Below, piece by piece: positions 25,608-33,743 of a DNA stretch of 63,004 bases. The stretch lies in IMG/VR virus record IMGVR_UViG_3300024265_000049, positions 1 through 63,004 of that record; one strand, written 5' to 3'. A program made the translations under genes and the position numbers. Below the pieces are notes generated by a model that was not told where the DNA came from, searched no databases, and was given only the letters and a program-made list of their open reading frames with translations. The DNA is from a virus. Position 1 is the first letter of the stretch. Every line of letters starts with the position of its first letter.

Positions 25608-26347
25608 TCCTGCCCCGCCTTGCCCCTGTTCAACCTCTCCGCCTTCAGCTGCCGTTCTTCCCTGTCCGCTCGGGCAGTGGTCCATGCCTGATACCGCCCT
25701 GTAAGCCTCAGAGAGTCGATCTGACGGCTTTGGACCTTGGACCGACTCCAGCACCCCTCGATCAATCCCCAGCCGACACAAAGGCCACCTGACTCCACCT
25801 TGGGAGGTTTTCGGCCCCACTCGTACTTGGTCTGGATCGTCACCGGCCACGGGCCAGCCGGGATATCAGTCCCGAAGATTACCGCAGACCCGCGGTCCTC
25901 TTCGATCACCTTGAGACCCCCCAGCGTGGGCACCGCCACAATTGCAGTACGGCGCCAAGCCTCGGCCCCGAGGAACGGCTTGAACCGGCCGCCTGTGGGC
26001 AGATAGTACTGAGCCCCAACAGCGGCGCCGGTAAAATCGACGCTGGGGATCTCCTCGGATCGTGTCTCGCCCTTGCCGATAGCCGCGTTGGCTGTCCAAT
26101 ACAGTCCCCTTGCCGGGCTCGGGACTCGCAAAAAAAGGCCGGCAAACTCGATCTTCCTGACGTCCCCGTCGCTTGTCCCTGCTCCCACAAAGACCCCGGC
26201 GGCAACTCCAGGCAGTTCCTCGCCGTCACAGGCTCGCGGAAAAAGGAACAAGGACAGCCCAGCTATAACGCCCACAACGGCCATCCAGCCCACTGTGGCC
26301 CAAATCTGCCGCCCAACCGCCCGAAGCTCAAACCCGAAAGTGCTCAT
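25604..26347 (-). CDS. Membrane-anchored beta-rich protein
   Basis: 247 residues. N-terminal segment MAVVGVIAGLSLFLF is a signal anchor, followed by alternating beta strands with aromatic ends (VDFTGAAVGAQYYLP, RFKPFLGAEAWRR, VTIQTKYEWGRK) resembling a small barrel, and a charged helical tail. An envelope-located protein is likely, perhaps in lysis or host-surface change. Confidence 0.55.
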   Translation of the reverse strand: MSTFGFELRAVGRQIWATVGWMAVVGVIAGLSLFLFPRACDGEELPGVAAGVFVGAGTSDGDVRKIEFAGLFLRVPSPARGLYWTANAAIGKGETRSEEIPSVDFTGAAVGAQYYLPTGGRFKPFLGAEAWRRTAIVAVPTLGGLKVIEEDRGSAVIFGTDIPAGPWPVTIQTKYEWGRKPPKVESGGLCVGWGLIEGCWSRSKVQSRQIDSLRLTGRYQAWTTARADREERQLKAERLNRGKAGQE

Positions 26348-26901
26348 AGCCCGATTCTGCCTTCGAAGACCATTGCGCCGAACTCCATCGCGTCATTCAC
26401 GGAGAGCAAGCCGGAAAGCACCGCATTTTCTCCGAACGGGTCAGCTCGCAAAGACTTGCGAAATCTTTGCTCATCAGCACGCGCCACAAACCCAAGGCGC
26501 ACGGCAACAGCCGCAACATCGGCAGCACTGACAACTGGAATTGAATAAGACTCACTCGCCACTATGACGCCCTGATCGTCCCGCAATTCCTGGTTGACTA
26601 TATATGTCCCAAATCCGCCCCCGGTAACGTCAACAATTGCCTGAGCGCCAATCGAAACAAGGCGCGAAGCCTGGAACGCCGAGCCAATCGGGGAAAACTC
26701 AAACCGCACCCCGTTTTCGACCACCACGCTCTGTGGATCGCTCGACTGGTCTTGGCAAAAGATGCTCAAAACACCGGCACCATTTTGGCCGCAAGTGGCC
26801 GTAGCCGTAGCAGTTCCCGACCGGGGAGAAGTAGGCGAGTCGCACCCTGGCACCACTAGCAGCAATGCAAAAATCAGCGCCATCTTGAATCCGTCAAACA
26901 T
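26344..26901 (-). CDS. Lipoprotein
   Basis: 185 residues from the ATG behind AAGGAGAGACTG. Signal MALIFALLLVVPGC with lipobox ending VPGC, then a Ser/Thr-rich linker and a beta-rich domain (SVVVENGVRFEFSP, GTYIVNQELRDDQGVIV). Probably anchored in the host envelope; may act in superinfection exclusion or lysis. Overlaps the next gene by 4 bp. Confidence 0.7.
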   Translation of the reverse strand: MFDGFKMALIFALLLVVPGCDSPTSPRSGTATATATCGQNGAGVLSIFCQDQSSDPQSVVVENGVRFEFSPIGSAFQASRLVSIGAQAIVDVTGGGFGTYIVNQELRDDQGVIVASESYSIPVVSAADVAAVAVRLGFVARADEQRFRKSLRADPFGENAVLSGLLSVNDAMEFGAMVFEGRIGL

Positions 26902-26942
26902 CAGTCTCTCCTTGGTTTCCTGGAATTGTCTATCGTCAAGAT

Positions 26943-27314
26943 CTATCTCACGTATCCTGTACGAATCCCGCTGCCGTCTTTTGGCTCTAGCCTGATTTTC
27001 ACCCGCTTGCCGGGCACTATCTTCGCGAGCTTTTCCCCTTTTTTGAGCGCCTTGAAAGAGAACGCCAGGGGACCTTCGCATGAACCTGGATCAACCCTGA
27101 AAGCTTCCCAGGAAACAATTCTTGTGACGTTACCGACAAGGCCGGGAACGGTAGAACACTTGGCAAAACCCGTGCCAGTGCGAGGCAGGTTCAGCGCGTT
27201 AGCCACTCCCTTGACCGCCGACTGGCTCGTGTCAACGATCGCACGATTGATTGCGCATCCTGGAAGAAGCAGGGCGAACACCAGTAGAGCTACGCAGATA
27301 AAGCTATTCCTCAC
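26943..27314 (-). CDS. Lipoprotein
   Basis: 123 residues from GTG behind AAAGGAGAAGGAC. Signal FICVALLVFALLLPGC with lipobox LPGC, then a basic globular part with two further Cys and KKGEKLAKIVPGKRVKIRL. Second envelope lipoprotein in the same transcript. No family recognised. Confidence 0.65.
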   Translation of the reverse strand: MRNSFICVALLVFALLLPGCAINRAIVDTSQSAVKGVANALNLPRTGTGFAKCSTVPGLVGNVTRIVSWEAFRVDPGSCEGPLAFSFKALKKGEKLAKIVPGKRVKIRLEPKDGSGIRTGYVR

Positions 27315-27579
27315 GTCCTTCTCCTTTTGTCGATTCCAGAATGAAATCACGCACTCGGTCACGGGCCAGCCCGTCCGTTGGCAGTTCGAGGTAGGCCAGG
27401 ATCTTTTCCGCTTTGGTCACGGCTTCCGCCTCCCTGGTCTTGAGCAATACGTCCACAGCCCTGGCTATCACGGCCGAGTCCGATACGCCTCCATGAGCTC
27501 GGCCGTAGGCCCTGACAGCCGACCACTGGGCAAGGCTCAGGCCAATGGATTTTCTTTGAATGTGTTCTTTTGCCGCCAT
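27304..27579 (-). CDS. Small helical protein, ribbon-helix-helix-like
   Basis: 91 residues from the ATG behind AAGGATGGAAACCC. RKSIGLSLAQWSAVRAYGRA followed by SDSAVIARAVDVLL resembles the strand-helix-helix of small DNA-binding regulators. The C-terminal half is charged helix. Compare 42055-42348, which has a similar layout. Confidence 0.5.
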   Translation of the reverse strand: MAAKEHIQRKSIGLSLAQWSAVRAYGRAHGGVSDSAVIARAVDVLLKTREAEAVTKAEKILAYLELPTDGLARDRVRDFILESTKGEGREE

Positions 27580-27612
27580 GGGTTTCCATCCTTGCACCAT
27601 TGTGGGTCAGTG

Positions 27613-27828
27613 TCAAGAAGATTCTTCTCGGGACTCTTCAAAAGGAGATGTTTCGGCTATCCACTCCTCAAGCCCTGGTGGCCCATGAAGCGGAGACCTC
27701 ACCTCGCGGTCGTAGCACTCGCCATCTTCCGTTGAATGTTGCCGACAAATCGCCGCGCCGCACCGGCGACAATCATTCTCTGCCTTAGCGTCACAATAGA
27801 AGCACGCACTTTCCACAGACCCCGGCAT
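27613..27828 (-). CDS. Small zinc protein (B-box-like)
   Basis: 71 residues. CFYCDAKAENDCRRCGAAIC...H...C has the Cys/His order of a double zinc binuclear or B-box fold. ATG overlaps the upstream stop as TGATG. Function unknown. Confidence 0.6.
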   Translation of the reverse strand: MPGSVESACFYCDAKAENDCRRCGAAICRQHSTEDGECYDREVRSPLHGPPGLEEWIAETSPFEESREESS

Positions 27829-27977
27829 CACTTCGCCTGCGCTTTTGCTGCTATAGCCTGAGCACGGCCGGAATCGAGTTCTCTGATCGCGTCCAGTGCT
27901 TTGTGTAGCTTCACGATCTCAGCAGCATGATGCCTAACGGTGATCACCTCCAGCAACGCCTGATTCGCGGGGGTCAT
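27828..27977 (-). CDS. Small helical protein after terminase
   Basis: 49 residues behind AAAGGAGACCTGGGA. Amphipathic helices with RHHAAEIVKLHKALDAIREL. Starts within the terminase stop (ATGA). Unknown. Confidence 0.55.
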   Translation of the reverse strand: MTPANQALLEVITVRHHAAEIVKLHKALDAIRELDSGRAQAIAAKAQAK

Positions 27978-30067
27978 TCCCAGGTCTCCTTTGGTGGTCT
28001 TGCTGAAGCGCACTTTATCGACGCCGCACGGTCCGGCGATCTTCCCAAAATCTTCTTGATTTCCTTGGTTGGCGCAAGCATCATGACGTCAATCTTGCTC
28101 CCTCGAGCGGATCCCCGTGGAGCTGCCGTTTCTTTGATCTCGGGCACCCCCAGGGCTATCAAGTCTTCATGCGCCTTCTGGTCTCGGCACATGACCACCA
28201 AGCCAAGGGCTATAGCGTCGGCCAGGTCAAAGGCGTACATAGACCGGGCGTTAGCCGCTGCCCGATCCTGGCCTGGCAAAGGCAGTAACGGTGCCGCCCC
28301 AAACTGAATCCACCGCACTGTGCAGCCCATCGCCTTGAGGCTCGATCCGACGCCATGGCCCCCGCCAAGGTCCACTTGATAGACAGGGCTCTTCCCCCAC
28401 CTGGTCACCAGTTCCTCGGCCGCTTTAGCGCCCTTGTCGTCCACTGAGAGGGAATAGGGCTCGCCGATAATCGCGGGGACGCCGGGAAATTTAGTGCCGA
28501 TTAGCCCATCTTGTAAATTTACACTTCGGGCTAACTTCAGGGAGCTCCCGCCCGGATCGGACGATGCGGAAACTCCCTGCGTCAAATGCGCGTTGCCTTC
28601 CAGGTCGCCCAACGTGCTTTCCACACCAGGTTTTTCTCTGCTCGGCTGATGGTTCATCACCTCCTTTTTCCAAGATTCAGAATCCATGCTGAACTGCATC
28701 ATCAGCACTCGCGCTCCGTCTTGCAAACTGTCTCCATCCTGCTCCCTCGCCTGCCATGCCAGCTCAAGCAAGTCCCGAGGGCTCAGGCCCCACCAGGGAG
28801 TGCCGATCATCTCGTCCCCACCCTCGGCGTAGGCAGCGTCTACCCCCACCACTCGAGGAGCTCCTTCGGCATCGGGCACTCTCAACCGGAGCTCTACCGC
28901 TTTGCCCAGCATATAGGCGCCGAAGAGCGACCGCGGATCGATCGGAGGCCAACCGCCCACGATCACCCCGTATGCCTTGCCGGTAAGCGGTCGAATCACC
29001 AGCACCTCGACAGCAGGGTGCCCAGGGTGCCCGTCCTCTCGAGGCCCCAGGACGTCCTCTAAGCCACTTGGGGGCAGCGCGTACAGGAAGTCGCCGGCCT
29101 CCGGCTTAGGCCGGCAGAAGCCCTCTGGTGGCTTCTCGGCGCTATCCCAGTGCTTCCCGCGAATCTCAAAGTTCCGCTGGTCCCTAAGGTCAGCCTCTAC
29201 CACCACATGAGAAACCGCTCCCGGGATGACCTCTCGCCGTTGCTGAATGTTCTCGTGAGCCTGGAGTCCCTCAACCTTTGACTCTCCAAGGCCGAACCCA
29301 ATCCGGCCAACTGCCGAGCTGTAGACCGTTCGCCACCTGACCACCTGAGACAGATGATGTCCAAGCCCGGTAGCTGATGTCGGGTTTGTTGACCCGACAG
29401 CTCGATTATCCGCCCCCCTGAGCCTGCCCTTGAGAGCCTCAATCACGGCCGGCGAAATCGCCTTGACCTCTTCCAACCACGCCACCATGTTCGAATGGTG
29501 CGCCCCTAAGACATGGTGAGACACCTCATCAGCTCCTGCCGTAACAGGAGCCGTAATTCTCCGCATGTACCAACGGCCTTCGATCGGCTGCCAGTTAACC
29601 GACTTCGTCGAATGCCTGCCCCAACCTGGCAGCAAATGGCCTCGGTCCCTTGCCCTCTCCCCAAGCTCCAAGAAGTGTTTCTGGTACGCTTCGAGCCCAG
29701 CGTCTCCGGTAGCCGCCACGATCAGAATTACACATCCCCTGGGCCTGCCGTCCTCTTCAATCGCTGACCCGGCAGCATCAAACGTCCAGCCCAGCACCAT
29801 AGCCGCAAGGGCAGCGGACTTGCCCGTTGCATTTGCGCCTACTGCCAGGAGCTGAGTCGATTCAAGGTAAGCCTGAATCAGTCGTGTCTGGTCCCTGGCC
29901 AAAGTCCACCCGAACACCCTGCGGATATACCTCTCCGGGTCGCCTGCGGCGTAGAGTTCACGAGCCCGCTCCCTGTGCTGATCATCGGCTACGGAATCAG
30001 GCCGCAGCTCCCTGGCAGCCTGGGACATGAGGCCCGCCGAGGAGCGCCTAAATCTCGCTTTCGTCAC
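27974..30067 (-). CDS. Terminase large subunit
   Basis: 697 residues from GTG. ATPase: GANATGKSA (Walker A, residues 77-85), MVAWLEEV (Walker B with catalytic Glu) and SNPTSATGLGH-like coupling region. Nuclease: GVDAAYAEGGDEM as the first acidic motif, later VYQVDLGGGHGVG and DLADAIALGL as further acidic motifs. Cuts concatemers and pumps DNA through the portal. Longer than many terminases, with an insertion at about 470-530. Confidence 0.9.
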   Translation of the reverse strand: MTKARFRRSSAGLMSQAARELRPDSVADDQHRERARELYAAGDPERYIRRVFGWTLARDQTRLIQAYLESTQLLAVGANATGKSAALAAMVLGWTFDAAGSAIEEDGRPRGCVILIVAATGDAGLEAYQKHFLELGERARDRGHLLPGWGRHSTKSVNWQPIEGRWYMRRITAPVTAGADEVSHHVLGAHHSNMVAWLEEVKAISPAVIEALKGRLRGADNRAVGSTNPTSATGLGHHLSQVVRWRTVYSSAVGRIGFGLGESKVEGLQAHENIQQRREVIPGAVSHVVVEADLRDQRNFEIRGKHWDSAEKPPEGFCRPKPEAGDFLYALPPSGLEDVLGPREDGHPGHPAVEVLVIRPLTGKAYGVIVGGWPPIDPRSLFGAYMLGKAVELRLRVPDAEGAPRVVGVDAAYAEGGDEMIGTPWWGLSPRDLLELAWQAREQDGDSLQDGARVLMMQFSMDSESWKKEVMNHQPSREKPGVESTLGDLEGNAHLTQGVSASSDPGGSSLKLARSVNLQDGLIGTKFPGVPAIIGEPYSLSVDDKGAKAAEELVTRWGKSPVYQVDLGGGHGVGSSLKAMGCTVRWIQFGAAPLLPLPGQDRAAANARSMYAFDLADAIALGLVVMCRDQKAHEDLIALGVPEIKETAAPRGSARGSKIDVMMLAPTKEIKKILGRSPDRAASIKCASARPPKETWE

Positions 30068-30291
30068 GGCTCGTTCTTCGGTGTCGGCCCTGGACCAGTC
30101 GCTGAATCATACGTGTCAAAAAAAAACGGTTCGCAGCACCCGCCATGGTCCGAGAGACGAACGCACAAGGCCGACAAGCCTGAGATTTCGCCCCGAATTG
30201 GTTTGCCGCACAAGTCGCCAAGCTCGCGGCCGCCCGGCTCGCCGGATGGATTCCTCGCCTCTTCCACGGCTTCGTCCTGTACTACCGCCAT
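30064..30291 (-). CDS. Small Cys-containing protein before terminase
   Basis: 75 residues from the ATG behind GAAGGGAGACGAGA. LCGKPI, ALCVRL and GGCCEPFFFDTYD suggest a small beta fold with metal or disulfide. Overlaps the terminase start by 4 bp. The 176 bp upstream (30292-30467) show no clear gene. Confidence 0.55.
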   Translation of the reverse strand: MAVVQDEAVEEARNPSGEPGGRELGDLCGKPIRGEISGLSALCVRLSDHGGCCEPFFFDTYDSATGPGPTPKNEP

Positions 30292-30467
30292 TCTCGTCTC
30301 CCTTCGTTTGAAACAACCCCGCTCCTGAGTGAGCCCAGGTCTGGTCACGGGATCCCCTGTTTGCTCCCCTTGCCCTGCTCTTGCTGTGCACACCGGGCCG
30401 ACACAGGACGAATGCCAGGAAAGCCATTTGCGAGGCCACGATACCCCACTTAAAGGATGCGGGCCCG

Positions 30468-30839
30468 TTAGTTTTTCTTGGCTTTCGCCCCGGAGACGAT
30501 CTCGCATGCCGACTCGAGGGCAGCTCTAACCTTCTTCGGACTGAGGCCGTAGACTTTCGCCAGCCCCTCAAGGTGAGCTTGGCGCGCCTCTTCGGCATCA
30601 ACAGCTTCCTGAGCTTCTCGAAGCTCCTGGCCAGCTGCGGCAGCCGCAGCCAAAGCGTCTTCTACCTTGTTGCCAACCCATCCTGGAAAGTCTGGCCGAT
30701 CATGGACAGCCTGAAGAGCGAGACCGGCTAAGCAGTCCTCTCGCTCTTGCTCGGTCACTCCGAAATCTGCTGCCTTGAACACCAGAGACACCTTGTGTTG
30801 TACGTCTGACCCCAACGGGCTTGGTTTTCTTCCTGCCAT
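30468..30839 (-). CDS. Small helical protein, possible packaging factor
   Basis: 123 residues. Ala/Glu helix in the middle, then LEGLAKVYGLSPKKVRAAL, which looks like a helix-turn-helix, and a Lys-rich end. Close to the large terminase, so it could be the DNA-recognition (small) subunit; 33740-34390 is the stronger candidate. Confidence 0.5.
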   Translation of the reverse strand: MAGRKPSPLGSDVQHKVSLVFKAADFGVTEQEREDCLAGLALQAVHDRPDFPGWVGNKVEDALAAAAAAGQELREAQEAVDAEEARQAHLEGLAKVYGLSPKKVRAALESACEIVSGAKAKKN

Positions 30840-30842
30840 TTA

Positions 30843-31100
30843 TCAATCCCCTTCCTTGGTTGTGGTCGACTCGCGGACCGCCGACACGTTTCTTACCCGC
30901 GCCGCCCCCGGGATGAACACACGATCGAACTGGACGCCATTACGGGTCAGCAGGTCACAAACCCGATCCTTGGTGTCTGCCCCGTTCTCGAAGGCTTGCC
31001 GCTGGATCTCGGGCAAGTCGGCCGGAATTAAGTCGTGAAGGCGCGCCCAGTCACCGGGCGAGGTGTATCCCATGGCCCTAAAGTCAAAGTTTTCGTTCAT
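30843..31100 (-). CDS. Small protein at start of late operon
   Basis: 85 residues from the ATG behind AAGGAGAAAAACCCA. Acidic, helical first half and FDRVFIPGAARVRNVSAVRE at the end. First protein gene after the tRNA-like elements and promoter at 31.3 kb. Unknown. Confidence 0.6.
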   Translation of the reverse strand: MNENFDFRAMGYTSPGDWARLHDLIPADLPEIQRQAFENGADTKDRVCDLLTRNGVQFDRVFIPGAARVRNVSAVRESTTTKEGD

Positions 31101-31131
31101 TGGGTTTTTCTCCTTAGCTCCAGCCATGACA

Positions 31132-31208
31132 TGGTGGGGCGCCCGGGACTCGAACCCGGACGAAACGCATAAGGATGCGCGTCCTCTTTCCATTTGGGAT
31201 AACGCCCC
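31132..31208 (-). tRNA. tRNA-like gene with 6-nt anticodon loop (Arg-CCT or Lys-CTT uncertain)
   Basis: 77 nt with encoded CCA. Acceptor GGGGCGT/GCGCCCC, D-arm TCC...GGA with the usual GG in the loop, T-arm CCGGG-TTCGAGT-CCCGG. The anticodon stem pairs as GCGCA/TGCGT, leaving a 6-nt loop TCCTTA instead of 7 nt, so anticodon CCT or CTT cannot be settled. The stem can even close further to a CCTT tetraloop. Either a frameshift-type tRNA, a tRNA-like RNA, or one base lost in sequencing (an extra T would give tRNA-Arg CCT). Confidence 0.65.
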
Positions 31209-31217
31209 ATTGAAGCG

Positions 31218-31297
31218 CCCGCGGGAACCGGCCGGCAATCGAGACCCGGACTTGAACCGGGGCACCTAAGTAACGACCCACTCGCCAGCCAAGGAAG
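31218..31297 (-). other. Degenerate tRNA-like element
   Basis: A perfect T-arm CCCGG-TTCAAGT-CCGGG lies at 31240-31257 and a weak anticodon-like stem (GAGTG/TACTT, 6-nt loop) upstream of it, but no acceptor stem can be formed. It lies between the late promoter and the tRNA at 31132. Best read as a decayed tRNA or a leader that mimics one. Confidence 0.4.
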
Positions 31298-31326
31298 ACT
31301 CTACCGCACCACTGTGGTGCAGTCAA
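31298..31326 (-). promoter_or_regulatory. Sigma70-type promoter with spacer palindrome (late operon)
   Basis: Minus strand TTGACT, 17-nt spacer, TAGAGT. The spacer holds GCACCAC-A-GTGGTGC, a 15-bp palindrome ideally placed for a repressor. It lies between the terminator at 31340 and the tRNA elements, so it probably starts the terminase-to-tail transcript. Same architecture as the promoters at 42399, 48158, 49781 and 55989. Confidence 0.65.
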
Positions 31327-31339
31327 CCCCCTCAGGCAC

Positions 31340-31368
31340 AAAAAGGACCCGAGAGCTTGCTCGGGTCC
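31340..31368 (-). terminator. Strong rho-independent terminator
   Basis: 9-bp perfect stem GGACCCGAG/CTCGGGTCC with a 6-nt loop, followed on the minus strand by TTTTT. Ends the operon that finishes with gene 31407-31823 and insulates the promoter just downstream. Confidence 0.85.
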
Positions 31369-31406
31369 GTAGAGTGATGAAGGAAACCCGCTGCTGTCGC
31401 CCAGGA

Positions 31407-31823
31407 CTATGCCACAAACTCCAGCTGGTCGCGCTTCCTGACAAGGTCGGCCAGCACCCTCTCTAAGTTCCATCCCCCGAAGGGTGCTGTCGTGGCGGTT
31501 CCGTTTTCTGCGTCCGGCGAGCCCTCCGATTCTTCAACCTCGTCGGTGCGATACGACGCACAGTTGGCCGAAGCTCCGTTGTTGTGGTTGCCGATGGGGT
31601 CCAAGACTTCGCGCTGGATTCTCTCCGCCTGTTCAGCTGTTCCGAACCACGAATTGATATGCCACACTATAGGGCTCGGACTACCCACCTTGCTTAGCTC
31701 TACAGTCATAGAGTCGCCAGCGTTAGGATCAGACTCTAATGCCCTTGCGTTTGCATTGTACTGGCCCCTTGGATCAGAACCGGTGACCCTGGTCAGTGAC
31801 CATGTTTGCACGTCACCGCTCAT
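31407..31823 (-). CDS. Unknown protein, last gene before terminator
   Basis: 138 residues from the ATG that overlaps the upstream stop (ATGA). Mostly beta with SPIVWHINSWFGTAEQAERI in the middle and an acidic linker. Co-transcribed with a lectin-like gene, so it may be a virion surface protein. No family recognised. Confidence 0.55.
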   Translation of the reverse strand: MSGDVQTWSLTRVTGSDPRGQYNANARALESDPNAGDSMTVELSKVGSPSPIVWHINSWFGTAEQAERIQREVLDPIGNHNNGASANCASYRTDEVEESEGSPDAENGTATTAPFGGWNLERVLADLVRKRDQLEFVA

Positions 31824-32521
31824 GACTGATCCTTCATCCAATTATACAGCCCTTCGATCTGGGCTCGGCTGTGGTCTTCGTTATAGACAACATCGTGGGA
31901 CATATCAACAGCCGCCGCCGCCGATGTGCCCATAATGGCGAAGTCGTCAGCCGCACCGAGCGTTAAGGTCCAGGTGGCGGAGGTCGTCCATAAACCACCA
32001 TCTATTCGTTGCTCAAGAGCTGTCCCCGCTCCCCCATAACGCCACTGGTACACAAAGAATTCATCTGTTGCTTTTCCGTGGGCAGTCGTTAGCAGTACCG
32101 TGGAGCCATTTCTAGCGCTCACGGTAGTGGCGTCTATTCGAAAATTCAAAGGAGGGGAGCCAATCCTATGAGCCGCCTGCCACTGCCTGTTCAGAGCAGT
32201 CTTTCCATTGTAGGCTATTCTTGCGGAACCGCTACACCCAGCGTTTGAAAAAACAGTGTCGGCGCCGCTGCCTATCGCCATTCTGTCATCGACAGCGTCG
32301 CTGCTGACGGCAGTTGCAATCAACTGAGGTCTATTGGCTTCCACGTTGGCAGTAAGGTTTGACAACAATCCCAGATTGGTCCAAGGGTTCACGCCACCGA
32401 CGTCCAGGATGGCGTTTTCGCGGCGCAAATCCACCGTGAGGCCCGACAGGAAGCTTGGGATTGTGCCCCCGTCGCCCTCATTGCCGGCAGCAACATTAAG
32501 CAAAAACCAAGACGAGCTCAT
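31820..32521 (-). CDS. Lectin/LamG-like protein
   Basis: 233 residues, beta-rich. RIDGGLWTTSATWTLTLGAA and the ADDFAIMG block resemble concanavalin-type jelly-roll domains found in phage surface or fibre proteins. C-terminal SRAQIEGLYNWMKDQS fits the end of such domains. Probably carbohydrate binding on virion or host; inferred from sequence character. Confidence 0.5.
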   Translation of the reverse strand: MSSSWFLLNVAAGNEGDGGTIPSFLSGLTVDLRRENAILDVGGVNPWTNLGLLSNLTANVEANRPQLIATAVSSDAVDDRMAIGSGADTVFSNAGCSGSARIAYNGKTALNRQWQAAHRIGSPPLNFRIDATTVSARNGSTVLLTTAHGKATDEFFVYQWRYGGAGTALEQRIDGGLWTTSATWTLTLGAADDFAIMGTSAAAAVDMSHDVVYNEDHSRAQIEGLYNWMKDQS

Positions 32522-32530
32522 AGTCCTGCT

Positions 32531-32887
32531 CTATGAGTCCACGCCTAGCCGTCTGAGGCCCACCTTGACCTCGAAACCGGCCACTGGCGTATTATCCAGT
32601 TCAAGTTCGCAATAGGTAAGGGCCGCAAGCGACATAGCTTCGCCATTATCAATGATCGGATTGATAGCGTCTGCCACGACAACCAGCACCAGTCCCGCGC
32701 GAACGGCTTTCATGGTGTCGTCTCTTGACAGGCCGGATCTCACCGTAACCGAGGTTCCTGACAATGCCGGCATGTCAAACGCGTAGTTTGCCGACCGGTG
32801 AAGACTTTGGATGTCGCTCGTTGGCCCGGTACCGTCCCAGGCGAACGTTACGTGCGTTCGCGCGTCTATGTCGTCTTGGAGTGCCAT
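32531..32887 (-). CDS. Small beta-rich protein, unknown
   Basis: 118 residues behind AGGGGGTAAGTAGCT. N-terminal DIDARTHVTFAWDGTG, later hydrophobic AVRAGLVLVVVADAINPII. Situated with the lectin-like gene; possible small structural protein. Confidence 0.55.
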   Translation of the reverse strand: MALQDDIDARTHVTFAWDGTGPTSDIQSLHRSANYAFDMPALSGTSVTVRSGLSRDDTMKAVRAGLVLVVVADAINPIIDNGEAMSLAALTYCELELDNTPVAGFEVKVGLRRLGVDS

Positions 32888-32893
32888 AGCTAC

Positions 32894-33196
32894 TTACCCC
32901 CTGCCTGAGTAGAGATAACGCCCTGAGCAATGCCCAGCGGGCGTGCAAGGGGTATCTGAGTGGCGCATCGTTGGGCTCATGGCAGGGAAGTGTAACAGAT
33001 GTAGGTAAGCAGAGGGAAGAGTGAAGAAAATTCGAAGAATCCCTGATTGGGGGTTGACAGCGCTAGCAAGGCAGGCTTCGCCGGACATCTTGCGCAGCCG
33101 CTTCGAAAGCTTGTCACTAGCAACCCACTCATTAAGTAGGCGGTTTCGGTTAAGGAGCTCTTCCATACAGCGCGTCGCTGGCGTACTAATGCTCAT
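32894..33196 (-). CDS. Small protein, C-terminus uncertain
   Basis: 100 residues from the ATG that overlaps the stop region of the Mom-like gene. The first half is native-looking (MEELLNRNRLLNEWVASDKL, basic helix), while the last 40 residues look low-quality, so the gene may be decaying or have a missed frameshift. Confidence 0.4.
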   Translation of the reverse strand: MSISTPATRCMEELLNRNRLLNEWVASDKLSKRLRKMSGEACLASAVNPQSGILRIFFTLPSAYLHLLHFPAMSPTMRHSDTPCTPAGHCSGRYLYSGRG

Positions 33197-33743
33197 CGTT
33201 GTTGTCCCGACTTTCCTTCGACTGCCCATGATTCACGGATCTTTCCAGATCGAACGTCCACAGAGTCTTGGCGCCGCCTGATTTCTTGCTAGCCCTGTTT
33301 GTCCACGTACCCCCGCCGGTAGATCCTTTCATAACGGAATGCTTGCGCCAGCCGGCGAGTTGGTAGATTTTTCCTCCACCAGGGCCGTGCTCTCGCAAGG
33401 AACAATAAGACACGGCAATCTCCGCAGGCCAATATGGCCACAGCGTGGCCCCGATAGATTGCCACAGCCGCAGACAGGCTACTGTGGCCCAGGGGTAGTC
33501 GGGGTGGCGAACCAAGCGCGACAGCTCTACAACTTCCTTTCGTGGGCGGCCAGCACTGGTACTGCCAACGGTTGACGCTGAGACAGCAACTGCGACGATT
33601 CCCAGGCCATCGGCCTCAAGGGCAAAGTCTTGCCGCCCAAAGGGACGTCGGTTGGAGCCAAGATAGTGGCCCCATTGTTCAAGAAGGCCATCGGCCACCT
33701 TAGGTTTGATTAGGCCAAAAACAGCAAGGGGGACCGTCCTCAA
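33186..33743 (-). CDS. Mom-like GNAT DNA-modification protein
   Basis: 185 residues from a TTG overlapping the upstream stop (CCTTGAGG). Conserved blocks: NRRPFGRQDFALEADGL, VAVAVSAST, EVVELSRLVRHPDYPWAT, WPAEIAVSY and GGKIYQLAGWRKH. The last two correspond to the core of the GNAT fold in phage Mu Mom, which converts adenine to N6-(carbamoylmethyl)adenine against restriction. Co-transcribed with a terminase-small-type gene. Assignment to Mom rather than general GNAT is based on the VSY...G-IY-xxGW pattern. Confidence 0.65.
   Translation of the reverse strand: MRTVPLAVFGLIKPKVADGLLEQWGHYLGSNRRPFGRQDFALEADGLGIVAVAVSASTVGSTSAGRPRKEVVELSRLVRHPDYPWATVACLRLWQSIGATLWPYWPAEIAVSYCSLREHGPGGGKIYQLAGWRKHSVMKGSTGGGTWTNRASKKSGGAKTLWTFDLERSVNHGQSKESRDNNDEH

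Noticed and set aside
33053-33080. Plus-strand TTGACA
   Set aside because: No -10 box at a suitable distance and no plus gene downstream.
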